64,000 bases of DNA from Episyrphus balteatus (lineage: Eukaryota > Arthropoda > Insecta > Diptera > Syrphidae). The notes beneath the pieces were generated by a model. The model was not told the origin of the DNA. It saw only the letters and a list, made by a program, of their open reading frames with translations, and did not search any database. Positions 47,901 through 58,241 of this stretch are shown here, in pieces (positions within the stretch are counted from its first letter, which is position 1; every line of letters begins with the position of its first letter). The stretch spans positions 54,016,094 through 54,080,093 of the forward strand of contig NC_079136.1 of the NCBI RefSeq assembly GCF_945859705.1, in the 5' to 3' direction. The translations under genes and the position numbers were made by a program.

Positions 47901-48630
47901 ATCATTCGGTCGAAAGAAGACCGAACCAAAGTGCATTGAGGAGGGAAGGCGTTTACGGAAACAAATTCGAAAACTCATTGAAAATGGCTCAGAATTTACC
48001 CAGCTGCAAGCTAGGCAAACTTTTGGACTTTATTTGGAATCAATTTTGAGACGATTAACCCAAGAACCCCGCGACTATCATGAGAAATTGATTCTTAAAT
48101 TCATCAGTCGTGTAAATGGTGGCATTAAGGCGCCAGTTTTCTTCAAAAATCCCTTCAACTATCGAGTCATGAGCAAAGATCGCTCTGCAATGGTGGCCAA
48201 ACTCTTGGGTGACTATCTCGAAGGATACAATCGCGATACAGAAACTTACATTGATTCATTTGATAACTATGGCAAAATTCCAATTGCACTATTCAATGAT
48301 TTTACTACTCACGCTCAGGAGGCTGATTTGGAGTCGGTGCTAACACTGCACACAAATCTTACACAAACCATGCCATTTCTCTATAATCGTTGCGGACCAT
48401 CGGTGCCAGCAACTCCACCAATTCCAACAGGTGCACATGGTTTTCTTAAAGCCCTACCTTCAATGATTGCTGGAGGTTCGAAAGAAATGAATCGAATTGA
48501 TATCTATTACAAGAATCCATCAGCATTGCCATCACCCACACAGGAGTCAACAAATTCGAAGGCGGCGACAACGAATGACAAGCGGCCGAATGTAAGTGTT
48601 TCGAAAAAAGTTACACCATTGAGGAGATAG
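41878..48630 (+). CDS. TTLL5: TTLL5-like tubulin polyglutamylase (four coding exons)
   Basis: Proposed coding exons are 41878-41921, 45615-46439, 46557-46770 and 46834-48630, joined by GT-AG introns with matching phases into 959 codons. Tubulin tyrosine ligase-like enzymes add glutamates to tubulin tails using ATP; TTLL5 types act mainly on alpha-tubulin of stable microtubules such as neurites and axonemes (family knowledge). Evidence in the sequence: RDAVLVFR near the N terminus, a Ser-rich insert of about 120 residues, then the TTL domain from about residue 230 with FNILWTGVHMK, LTPYQRVNHFP, RGPWIVKPAASSRGRGIFIV, CDLRVYVLVTSFDPLLIYVY, CNYSINKY and GFDILIDDTLKPWLLEINLS, which include the ATP/Mg-binding elements. 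The C-terminal ~390 residues are TTLL5-type extension. The start in exon 1 is chosen because it is the only ATG that splices in frame; an upstream non-coding exon is implied by the acceptor at 41870. Confidence 0.93.
41922..45614 (+). other. TTLL5 intron (3.7 kb)
   Basis: Begins GTAAGT and ends TTCTAATTCCAG. It contains the complete CACTGG-family element at 43020-43643 and otherwise AT-rich sequence. No other exon recognised. Confidence 0.7.
43020..43643. mobile_element. CACTGG-family hairpin element, 624 bp, TTA target duplication
   Basis: Perfect 13-bp TIR CACTGGTCGGCAA, with AGCAAGAAC / GTTCTTGCT repeated a little further in. TTA flanks both ends (43017-43019, 43644-43646). No transposase. 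Lies inside the long TTLL5 intron. Confidence 0.8.
45615..46439 (+). CDS. TTLL5: TTLL5 coding exon: N-terminal region and start of TTL domain
   Basis: Acceptor TTCCAG at 45609-45614, donor AAG/GTAAGT at 46440. Encodes RDAVLVFRTS, a Ser/Asn-rich low-complexity insert, an acidic stretch, and the entry to the catalytic domain (KKIFVRHGL, FNILWTGVHM). Phase at the donor is two bases (AG), completed by G at 46557 to make Arg. Confidence 0.9.
46557..46770 (+). CDS. TTLL5: TTLL5 coding exon: nucleotide-binding part of the TTL domain
   Basis: Short exon between TATCGCAG and GTAAGC. Its 71 complete codons include FVLPIEYRDL and PWIVKPAASSRGRGIFIVN, the strongest single signature of a TTLL enzyme in the window. 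Introns on either side are only 117 and 63 bp. Confidence 0.93.
46834..48630 (+). CDS. TTLL5: TTLL5 terminal coding exon
   Basis: Acceptor TTTTTTTTTGCAG at 46833, stop TAG at 48628-48630. Encodes the rest of the catalytic domain and the C-terminal extension. A GTAAGT at 48592-48597, inside the coding sequence 13 codons from the stop, is a full-consensus splice donor and might give an alternative C terminus. Confidence 0.93.
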   Translation, partial: PDQICADEQVLVSKYVADPLCIDGHKCDLRVYVLVTSFDPLLIYVYEEGLVRLATVKYDRNAENLWNPCMHLCNYSINKYHSDYIKSSDAQDEDVGHKWTLSALLRHLKSQGCDTRQLMSNIEDLIIKSIFATAQSIISACRMFVPNGNNCFELYGFDILIDDTLKPWLLEINLSPSMGVDSPIDTKVKAALITDLLTLVGIPAYSQLMRAHYDSTWSRFRNVSYGRRTNSADHLGVGKKSGSVQHKVPLTAEEQRIIRNVRLQNARRGGFVRIFPTEDSMQRYSAFLDPASGIPISTTFTQGQGMYSMIMPHNFNQMLFDHLYGRESKGTGCNEENSYDERMNQYERVLETATPISFGRKKTEPKCIEEGRRLRKQIRKLIENGSEFTQLQARQTFGLYLESILRRLTQEPRDYHEKLILKFISRVNGGIKAPVFFKNPFNYRVMSKDRSAMVAKLLGDYLEGYNRDTETYIDSFDNYGKIPIALFNDFTTHAQEADLESVLTLHTNLTQTMPFLYNRCGPSVPATPPIPTGAHGFLKALPSMIAGGSKEMNRIDIYYKNPSALPSPTQESTNSKAATTNDKRPNVSVSKKVTPLRR

Positions 48631-48668
48631 TTTTGTAAACATCCGGTTAACAATGGGTAAACTGAAAA

Positions 48669-48674
48669 AATAAA
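48669..48674 (+). terminator. Candidate polyadenylation signal of TTLL5
   Basis: AATAAA 39 bases after the stop codon, followed by a T-rich stretch. Further AT-rich sites downstream could also be used. Confidence 0.4.
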
Positions 48675-51600
48675 AATTATTCTATTTTGTTTATTTATAC
48701 AAAAACAATTTATTCATGAATATTGTGATAAATTAATTATTTGCTTTTATTAAGCGTAAAAAATGTTAGTATTTTATTTTTCTCTGTTGTTTTGAGTTTT
48801 TATTGTTTATTTGTTTTTATTTTTTTGTTTAATGGTTTTTGTGTATTAATATAATTATTATTTTGTAGGAAAAAATTTTAATACGCACAGAAAGAGATAA
48901 ATTAAGTTAAGCAAATGTATTTAAGAGGAGGGGCGTCAAATTTTATTTTTTGTTTAAAAAAAACTATCGTTTTTAAGGCAAAAAAAAAAAAAATGATTTT
49001 ATTTATTTTGAATTATTGTAATCTATTTTTAAGTTTATGCAAATTTAATTTATTTATCTTGGTGATATTTTTTTCTAAACGAAATTGTATCGAAACATAA
49101 ATGTTTTTTTGTGTGTTAAGATGCATAAGATGGATAAGTTATTTTACAAAACAAAAAAAGTGATAACTTGTATTTTAGAATTATATCATTAGCCAATGAA
49201 AAAAAAATATTTGTAATGTATAATAATTAAGTTATTTAATTATATTAATTTATTGAAAATGTAGTTTTCAAAATGAGCTAAAATGCAATAGCTGTGATTT
49301 ATGAATAGATTGAAGCAAGCATAATTTTTTTAAAAATAGGTGCTCAGAAAAACACAAAAATATCTAAATTCCTCATTGCAAGTGCTAACATTTTATTGGT
49401 TTAGGAAAAAAACGCCTTATTTTTTAATTTACAAATTTTTGCATGAATTTGTTGTCATCTGTTATAATTCTCTTCCATATCTTTGTTAGTGATGTCCATT
49501 TGTTCGATTTTCTTTTTTTTTTTTCTGAATATCTACTAGTTTATCGGTTTTATATGGGAACCCATACTGTTAACCGGAACAGTATACAATTGGCTCATAG
49601 TTTTGAATGTTTGAATTGTTTTCTAATTATTTTTTAGGTCCCTTACTAGCATATTTATATTTGTATGTTTAGATTAACATCAATCCATTTAAAAGCTTAT
49701 TCGAATCAGCTTAATATCAAACCAGTCAAAACAAAAAAGTTTTCAAATCTTATACGTTAAATAGAATAAAGTCTAAAGAATAATTTTATATTGTTTTGGA
49801 TTAACTTAAAATTAAAAAAAACTTGTAATTTTTTGTCAAACGTGTAAAAAAAGTAGGTAAGCAGTTTTTTTGCCTCTTAGCCGACAAAATGAAAACTCGG
49901 CTACGCGATTGAATATTTTTTGTATTTTTATTTGTTTTAAGCTTTCAAATAGCGTATTTGGCCTTCTTGTGTGACTTAAGAGCGTTTGACAATTGCCACC
50001 TTCGTGAAAATTTAAACCCAAATTTTAACGCTAGTGACAAATGCAAATGGCTTACAACACAAATTTGTCTTGCTTTTAAAACGTTTACAAACAAAGATTT
50101 ACTTGACGAAGTGTCACCACATCGTCAACAAAGAATAACTTTTGCCTTCCCAAAAGTGCATTAATTAATATTCTTCATCATAGAATTCATGAGAGATGTT
50201 ATCGAGGTGCCACTATGAACTATGTGAACTCATAGTGACTTCTTGTCGTTTAAACTGCACTAATTTGTTCAAAATTTATCTTAAGAGCAGTTTTGTAAAT
50301 GTTTTCATTGAATTTCTTGCAGAGGTATCTCTGATAGAAGAACTTTTAAATTAAACGTTATGAATCTATGATCAAACAGTGAGGGAGAGTTCATTGATAC
50401 TTTCCAATCCTTATTAATCAAATCAAAGTGCATTTTTATAATGCTAAACATTATGGTTAACCTTTCTTTGTTTATCAATTTTTCTTTGTTTAGAATTCAT
50501 CAATGAATTTATATCAATTTTTCTTTGTTTAGAAAATTTGAATTTGCTTAAAATCCTATAATTAAAAACAAAAACGTAATGCTCTCTTTAAATATTCCTA
50601 CTTTTAACCTTACATAAACTTAAGTTAATTTTTTTTTTGTATTTATATAAACCTTTAAATAGTAATTTAAAAAAAAAAATATTTTTTAGCTATAAATTAT
50701 ATAAAAAAAAAATAAAACCAAAGAACATCCATCCTGTTCCTTATAGAAAATCCAATTTTTTAACCACTTTACCAATAAAAACAAAAACTTATATCTAAAA
50801 TAACACTAACATTACCTGCCTTACGAAATTAGAAAATGAAAAATAAAAAAATAATAATAAGCATTGCATTTTTTTGTAACTCAATAATGTATTAACTAAT
50901 AATGCATTCCACTACATTTGGAATTAAATAAAAAAAAAAAACTGTTTTAAGTAACTAAATATAAATTAAATGAAAAAAAAAAAACTTAATAATAATAAAA
51001 AACATCACTGGTTTGTCTAGTCATTTATCTAAGTGGTTATAAAAATTAAATTTAATAAATTACAAAAAGAAAAAATAAATAAAATAATTTATTTTCTTAG
51101 ATTTAATAACAAACAAATTCACTTCTTTTAAAAAAATATATTAAAAAAAAAGAACTTAACACGAATCATAAATAATTACGAAACTCACACAAACTATTTA
51201 TGAAATTCAATAATATTTTATTTTTAATTAAATAAAAATGTGATAAATCAATTGCTTATGCAACGGACTATTTTCATTCAAAAAAAAAAAATGCTTATTT
51301 TAAAAATACTAAATAAAAAAAAGAAACAGTAATTTTTAGCAAATATTAAATTAATACAAACTATGTAATAAGATAAATTTAATTAATGATCTTACAAGCA
51401 CAATGTTGCTTACTTTATTTTATTTTTGTCTATAAATCATTTTCTAATTTTAAATCTTTTAAAATCTCAAATTAGTAAAAAAAAAATACAAAACTAAAAT
51501 CTGTTAAGCTGTAGCGTCTTATTAAATGTAAACAAAATATTTATATTATATATTTATATATAAGAATAAGACATAATATTTTTTATACTTGTATATTTTT

Positions 51601-53026
51601 AAAACTCACATACAAAATATTTTGAACAAAAACAAAAGAATAAATTGCCATTTAAATTCGCTTTAGATGGATTTGAAATAAATTAAGAACAAAATAAAAA
51701 AAATTGCATTAAAATTAATAAATAGGCTTAAAATGACTTAATAGATAAAAATAAAAAAATATTATATAAAGTTGAAAAAATTAATTAAAACAAATAATAA
51801 AAAAAAACCTTATAAGTGCACAAATTTTTAATTATAATTAGTTCTATATTTTAACATGACATTTTCATGTTTTTGTTTAAAGTTTAATATAACTTATTAA
51901 ATAATTAAAGAGAAGAATATAATTACAAATAAATATAAAAAACACTGCACAATCAAAAGCTACATAAATACAATGAAAATTTTATCAAAATGTATAATTA
52001 ATAATTTTATTAAAGTTTATGCTTAAAATTGTGTAAAAATAAAAATTACATGATTTAAATATAAAATGAGTTTTAGAATGCGTTATGTTTTTGTCATTAC
52101 GCTGGTTTAACTGTATTATATTATTATAATAATATTTGAAATTTAATACAAATTTTGTGAGACTAATAAATTAAAATTCTAATTGAATAAAGCAAGATTT
52201 TCAACTGCAAACTTAAGTTTTATTATTTTTAATGAACTTGCTGGATAAATCGAGGTTTGATTCTTAATGAAATCTTATGGAATAGATTTTGAGTTCGAAT
52301 TTAAAAGCAAAACAAAGAAAAAAAGGAGGCCTTTCTTCAAGATTAAGGATTCTAAGTCCCGATTTCTGTGGTATTTGGTATAAACATAATAACTACCATA
52401 ATACTAGTTTTTAATTTATGGCTTTCAAATGTTTATTAAAATGTTGTTAAACAGCTTTTGAACGTATTGAAATAAATAAATGCAGTCACATCTAAACGTA
52501 TGTTCAGTTTTCATAGTGAGAATATAGAGAAAAAGTATAAATGAAGTGTACTTATTTGGAATGCATTTATCGTGTTTACAGATTCAAATTTTGCTTTAAA
52601 AAAAAAAAAAAAAATACTTCCAATCTAGAATATACCTAATATAGTATGGGTAAGTAAGCATAATCTCCCTAAATTGGGGAAATTTTATTTGAGAAGATGT
52701 TTGTGTATGTCCTTTCTCATACTTGCAGGGAAGTTTCCTGTGTTATCAAATTACAGTGAAGATGATGAATTTTTTTAAAATCAAAATCGTTGGGTAAAGC
52801 TATTTTGAGAAAAGTTTTGGTCGTATGACTAAAGAAAAATTAAATTTTCTCTAAGGAACGATCAAAAACTCTTAACTACAAAGTTTGAATTAACCCAACT
52901 CAAATGCTTAAAAAAAAAAAACAAAAATTTATGATATGTGAGAGAGTTAAATTTTGTATTTAATTTTTTTCTAAATGTTGGGGTTATTCGATTTCTAAGA
53001 GCGGTTTTCGTTTGGTCATGCGGATT
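48675..53026. other. Very AT-rich intergenic DNA downstream of TTLL5
   Basis: Dominated by poly-A and (A/T)n between 50560 and 52160. Two direct 22-bp copies of ATCAATTTTTCTTTGTTTAG (plus AA) lie at 50474-50495 and 50513-50534. No gene recognised. A 68-codon frame at 49958-50164 lacks motifs. Confidence 0.4.
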
Positions 53027-53988
53027 TGTCTGGGGGTCTATTACGTAATACGAAACGAGCGGCAAGTCAACGACACTGAAGTAAACGATAGTCACGACAA
53101 AGAGCGATTATGTAAAACGAGAAAGTCGTTTGGCCAAATTAAACAAAAAAAAAAAAATATTTTTTTTGAGGCTCACATGAATTGAATCATTTATTTGCAA
53201 AACATGATAAGTCCATGATTTTAAATTTTTCAGGAGAAGAAAAAAACGTTCTATTTTCTTTTAATATGAGTAGAAAAATTTATAAAAAATATATTCTATA
53301 GAACTCTTGCCTAGCTACAAAAAAACCGTTTCGTTTTTAATTTTTGGATCGATAGCTCAAAATATAAAAAATAAAAACGCTTTTGGACTTATCATACTTT
53401 GAAAATAAACGGATGTGAAATTAGTTTTTAAATGGATATGCAATTTTGCTTTTAGCTCCAATCTATCAAACAATTGTATTTGAGAATAAAATACAATGTC
53501 CGGACTGCTTATTTAACTTTAAAGTAGCTTTAAACTTAAGATTTTCAGCCAGTAGCCTAATATAGCATTTACACATAAAGAAGCTGTTGTTTATTTTCAA
53601 AAGATAATAAGTCCGGGACTTATTCTGTTTTCGATACTAAAAAAATATTTCGCGGAGCTATAAAATCGGATATAGATGGAGTAGATACTTCATATTTTAA
53701 AGACAGACGTGGTTGTCCCTGGAGTACAAATTTAGTCAAAAAAACGAATTTTGAAAAAAAGTGGACTTATCATGTTTTGCAAATAAATGATTCAATTCTA
53801 CCAGCAAACGCAATAATATTATGACAGTTAAACGAGAACGAAAGCTAAACGATAGGTAAATGGCAGTCGTAAAGATTAACGAGTATCGTTGAAGTTAAAC
53901 GATTATCGTAATACGTAGTCGCATTTCAACGAAAACGAAGTAGTTTCAACGATAATCGTTTTACAAAATAGGGCCCCTGGAATTACTT
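53027..53988. mobile_element. ~960-bp element with CAGGGG-like ends, host of a nested foldback
   Basis: The left end CTGGGGGTCTATTACGTAAT and the reverse complement of the right end CCAGGGGCCCTATTTTGTAA resemble each other, followed on both sides by ACGA/CGTT-rich subterminal sequence (TAAACGAT, AACGATAATCGTT). This is a typical layout for a non-autonomous DNA transposon, perhaps hAT-like. No target duplication identified. The outer sequence resumes on both sides of the nested element. Confidence 0.5.
53179..53798. mobile_element. Nested inverted-repeat element, 37-bp perfect TIRs
   Basis: 53179-53215 and 53762-53798 are exact reverse complements (beginning GAATTGAATCATTTATTTGC). Inner blocks repeat the theme GGACTTATCAT with TTTGAAAATAAA at about 53384-53412 and in the opposite sense at about 53590-53620, so the interior is itself partly palindromic. 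Non-coding. It sits inside the CAGGGG-type element. Confidence 0.7.
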
Positions 53989-54004
53989 CAAATGACTCTA
54001 AGAC

Positions 54005-54338
54005 TCAATATAAGTTCAAGTGACCTCAACTCCAAAAATTAATAAAGCGTTTCGCCCAGGTACGACAGTGGGCTCATCAGTTAGATCTGTCGTACCCTTA
54101 CTAAGACGCCTTATTTTGGTCGATGTTTACCGACACTATATAAAACTCACAGCATGAATATACTGTGAATTATAATATTCTAAGGGAATTTGTTTAAATT
54201 CAGACACTTAGAAAATGTATGCCCGTGGTCAGGCTTATATAATAAGGGTACGACAGATCTAACTGATGAGCCCACTGTCGTACCTGGGCGAAACGCTTTA
54301 TTAATTTTTGGAGTTGAGGTCACTTGAACTTATATTGA
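54005..54338. repeat. Perfect 96-bp inverted repeat with 142-bp loop, carries a hammerhead motif
   Basis: 54005-54100 and 54243-54338 are exact reverse complements over 96 bases. The left arm plus the adjoining loop encodes, on the minus strand, the ribozyme at 54041-54115. The right arm repeats only the 3' two thirds of that motif on the plus strand. Identity of the arms implies recent formation or conversion. Confidence 0.9.
54041..54115 (-). ncRNA. Hammerhead ribozyme, type III, with fully complementary loops
   Basis: Minus-strand RNA, 5' to 3': stem III strand AAUAAGGCG, then U and C of the cleavage triplet GUC, stem I UUAG / CUAA with a 16-nt loop, core CUGAUGA, stem II GCCCA / UGGGC with a 10-nt loop, core GAAA, stem III strand CGCUUUAUU. 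Stem III pairs over nine bases with one G-U, plus the A15.1-U16.1 pair. All conserved hammerhead core bases are present, and stem II opens with the usual G-C. Predicted cleavage lies after C at plus-strand position 54105. Loop II (CUGUCGUACC) is the exact complement of GGUACGACAG in loop I, which would allow a loop-loop pseudoknot of the kind that stimulates natural hammerheads. The open helix is III, so both flanks continue from it. Confidence 0.88.
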
Positions 54339-56312
54339 ATTATATTCAATCACTCCACTTAAAATAAAAATAATTTTAATAATTTTTTATTATTTTTGTT
54401 ATTTTTTTCTTCGTTATTGATTCTAAGACTGTTCGTTTGGCAAAAAAAATAACAGTTCTAACTCTGAAAAGAAAAGAAAATCGATTCCAAGTTTGAAGAC
54501 GGAATTTCAAATAATTTTTATTCCAAATCGTTAATTTTAAATAATTTTGTTTGATTTATGGAGGAGGGAGGACAATTGTTAGCTTGATTAAATAAATTAA
54601 AAAAAATAAAAATGAATGGTAACTGAATTTAAGGAAAGATTAATTTGGGGCCAAACAAAATTATTTTTTTTATTTATTTTGACCGATGTAGTAGTGTTTG
54701 ACGATTTTATATTACAAACACACAGATGCAATGGCTTAAGAATCAGAAAAAGGGATTAAAATTTGTTCGTTTGGCTTTCGGATTCGGGTAATTCCGGACA
54801 GTCCTAAGAATTACGAAAAGAAAGCGCTATAAAATTCCTTATTTCTAAATTCTATATTCTTAAATTATGAAAATTCCAAATTTTCAAAATTTTGTGCGCA
54901 CTTTTTTTACGAAAAATTTTTCTTTTATCATTTACACAATTTTGGGATATAGAATGAAAAACGTTGTGAATTTTAATTTCTAATCTAAACACATTTAAAG
55001 AATCAAAACAATCTGAATTATAGATTTGCAGTGTTTTGAAATACAAAATTTACTATTTACCTAAAGAATTTCTGAACACCGAATTTTAAATAAAGAATAA
55101 GAAATATGAAATTCAGGAATACGTTCAATACTTATACAGAATTTTTGGAGTTCACAAACCAAAATTTTATTTTTTTTAAATTCCTCGAATTCAAATTTCC
55201 TTTTGTTGTTTTTTAATTTGTAAATCCAAAATTTTGTTTTCCAAAATTAAAATTTTAAATATACAGAATATAAAACTTGCAGATTTTTTAAAAATTTCGG
55301 AAAACAGAGTTTTGCAATCAAATTGGCAATTACAGAATTATGCCTCCACCCGGCATTAAAGGAAGGAATTAATAATACATCTTTGGGTAAATCAGTCAAT
55401 ATATTTATTCATTAAACAACGAGCATAGTGATGTTAAATCGTCTCTGTCACTAATATTCAAAATATAAATGAACAATATTTGTATTTTTTTCTTAAAAAT
55501 CAATTCTATTTCCGGTTGATGAATGGACTATAAGCTTATCAACCCAAAAACCTTATTAAGCTTAAAGCTTTTTTATATCCACCACAATCATCCCCCAGTT
55601 TTTTTTTTTTTAAATTTTTGTTTTCCTTCCTTTTTTTGAATCTTCTACAACTACAATCTGCCATTTAACATTATCAACACACAAAACAGCTGAAATTGGT
55701 GAGTTTGCGATTTAGCATCCTCCATACACAACAATCTTAACAAAAATCCACCATTCCAGATAGAAATGTCAACTCGTCTCTCGTTTGCATATACCCGCAC
55801 ATATAAAAACACAAGGGTCAGCTTGAAAGTTCTTAGTTTCCTAACAATTTTCACACAATTTTCACAAAAACCCAAAAGTTGCGGTCTCAAAAAAAAGAAC
55901 GGGCTTTTTTTGCTGCTGCTATATTTTGTATATCAATTTGTTGTTTTATATTTTTCTTTTCATCTAAAATTTCCTGTGCGGGTATAAAAATATTGCAGAT
56001 AGTTTTCCAAAATAATATCTTTTTCAAGCATTTTTCAAAGCTGTGATAAAGTTCAAGTGAAAAAGAAAATAGTTCCAAATCCTTTTTTTCCGTGAAAATA
56101 TAAAGTGGAAAAAAAAAATAAATCATGTTTATCCCTCGAGGCTGATTGTCCTTACTATACACAAAGAGGTTTTCTTTGAATAAATCATTTTGTGCTAAAA
56201 AACCAATCCCGGAAATAAGAGTTCTTATTCGTTCTTCTTTGGTTTTTTTTTCTTTTTTTTTTACTTTCAACATTTTCAATGTATTCGAGTTCATAGTTAT
56301 TTCAAGTGCATC
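54339..56312. other. Intergenic DNA upstream of the 56.3-kb exon
   Basis: AT-rich, no gene supported up to the next exon. TATAAAAA occurs at about 55802 and 55982 in sequence rich in CA and GGGT, and either could be a core promoter for the exon at 56313. The 73- and 135-codon frames around 55766-56294 overlap on opposite strands and show no motif. Confidence 0.35.
55982..55989 (+). promoter_or_regulatory. Candidate TATA box upstream of the 56.3-kb gene
   Basis: GGGTATAAAAAT, about 330 bases before the ATG at 56313. A second candidate lies near 55802. No clear initiator confirms either. Confidence 0.2.
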
Positions 56313-56576
56313 ATGACAGTGGACATAACATCAAGGAGCTTGATTGGGGGTGGCATAGCTGCGGCTACAAATGGCCGTAGTGCTGGCGGTATTACGGGTG
56401 GCACCACCAGCAGTACGGGTGTCCCCAATCCCACAGGGGGTTGCAACACAGCACTGCTGCAAAAGCAAATGTCATTCAAGAGCAGTGTTGGTGCAGCAGG
56501 CCAGATATCAAAGGCCGACGAAATTGAAGTAATTGAAAGTGGCAACGCCGATGGAGCTCACGCGCGATATCGCAAG
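56313..56576 (+). CDS. Probable first coding exon of an unrecognised gene
   Basis: ATG at 56313 opens 88 codons ending exactly at a splice donor (CGCAAG/GTGAGT at 56577), phase 0. The GC content is well above the surroundings and the third positions look coding. The peptide starts MTVDITSRSLIGGG, has a Gly/Thr/Ser-rich low-complexity stretch, then KQMSFKSS and ADEIEVIESGNADGAHARYR. No signal peptide or membrane segment. I do not recognise the family. It looks like the flexible N terminus of a larger intracellular protein whose other exons are beyond a long intron. Confidence 0.7.
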
Positions 56577-57766
56577 GTGAGTAACCTCTAAAGCACCCTT
56601 TATAAAACATCCGCTGTATTGTAAAAAAAAAAATCGAAAAACCAAATCAGGCAAAATATTTATAAATAGCGCCGCGACGACGTGTAAACATCAAAACTAT
56701 CTTCTACCACCTCCGTCGTCGTCGTCGCTGGACAAAATAGAAACAAAAGAAAATAAAAATACAAAAAAAAAAAAAAAAAACAAGTATACGCCAGATGGTC
56801 CCGATTAAAAGTCAAACAAATCGAATGAGAAATGACTTCACAGTCTGGGCTATAAATTGGAAATGAGTGGGATTCTCTATTGACTTTAGTCAAATTTATT
56901 GAAATGCGGCATCTTGGCCCGACATTGTATATTCTAAGATGCCGTTAATACGCGGAACGTTCAGCCGATCCAATTAGTAGCTAACAATGGGAATTCAATT
57001 CTCGCGCGCATTATACTCCCGCATAAATGTGCCTCCAAACTGCCCGCGCCAACCCCTGCGACAACGTTTGTCGCCACAAATTTTGTTATGTAACATTCAC
57101 CCTAAAGTATTGATCGTTGATTTTGTTCCATAAGCGTGTATCAAAGAACGTCTACTCTGTTTAGAGAGACTCCATGGGTTGTATTTTTTTTATTTTCACC
57201 TCAGCCCCATTCTCCTCTCCACCCGTCATCCATATTTTTATATTGTTGGTTTGGTTGTATGGTGCGCCGGCATGTCTCTAGGATTTTCTTTCTCTTTTTC
57301 TGTTGGTTGTGCCTCTTGAAGTTTATAGTTTAGTGCAGGGGGGGCGGTGGGTGGGGAGGGTTACATTTAGGATGTTTTGAAGCCACTTCTGGTCGTCCTC
57401 GCAAAATATGCTGGCATTGAAATCAAGATGCTAACCCACGACAACGACGAAGGCAAAAATTATAAGACGTAAAAGAGGCTGCTCTGTGTGTGCAGGTGAA
57501 TTTCATAATTCTCAGGTACCTATAATATAGGTCCTATATACCATCCAGGTAGTTATTAATAAAATTAAATTTTTCTCAAGAACTCTTGGTAGACGAAGAG
57601 TCACCGACAAAGATATTTATACTTCGTTTGGGTAACGAAAATGTTTGGTCCTGTTGTAACTTAAGTTATGATAGTAAATCCTAAGGTCCAGTATTGGATA
57701 TGTGGTTGTTAGTGATTTCAGAAGGGACAAAGAAAATAAATATGAAAAATATACATAGGCATATTA
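56577..57766 (+). other. Start of a long first intron with a GC-richer block
   Basis: Begins GTGAGT. The segment at about 56880-57110 is far less AT-rich than the rest (GCCGTTAATACGCGGAACG, TGCCCGCGCCAACCCC) without an open frame, so it may be a conserved regulatory block. No acceptor with a coding continuation was identified before the window ends. Confidence 0.4.
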
Positions 57767-58241
57767 TAATATAATATAATTGATTATAACACTGGTTTAC
57801 AAGGGTTTTGTTGCCGAAACAAAAATATACTTTTCTGAAGGTTTTCGGTGTGCTGAACTCTAATCCGAAGTCAGAAACAACTAATCAGCTCCCGTTTTTG
57901 AGATATTACAGTTAGAAAATGCAAAAAAACTTTCTTTTGAGTTCTTCGGACCTTATTCTTTTGTATAAGGAAAATTGTTTGAGCATATTTAATAACCGCG
58001 GTTTCTATAAGAACTGTTTTCCATCTATCGATACCTGTTTAAATCATTGCAATATCTTTTGTATTGCCCGAGATATCTTAAAATAAAGTAAGTGGGTTTG
58101 GCTTCATATATCACAAAGGAGATAATGACGTTATACAATTTATAAAAATACCAAACAAATGAGGATATCTTGGGCAGTAAAAAAGATATCGGAAAGATTT
58201 AAACAGATTTAAAAAGGTGGTAAATATTTCTTAAAAAACTG

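Noticed and set aside
54243..54338. A second hammerhead on the plus strand of the right arm
   Set aside because: It has the stem I 3' strand, CTGATGAG, stem II and GAAAC, but the upstream sequence lacks the GCGUC-UUAG part, so there is no stem III partner or cleavage site.
55766..56294. Frames just upstream of the 56.3-kb exon
   Set aside because: Overlapping on opposite strands and low complexity; more likely 5' UTR or promoter DNA.
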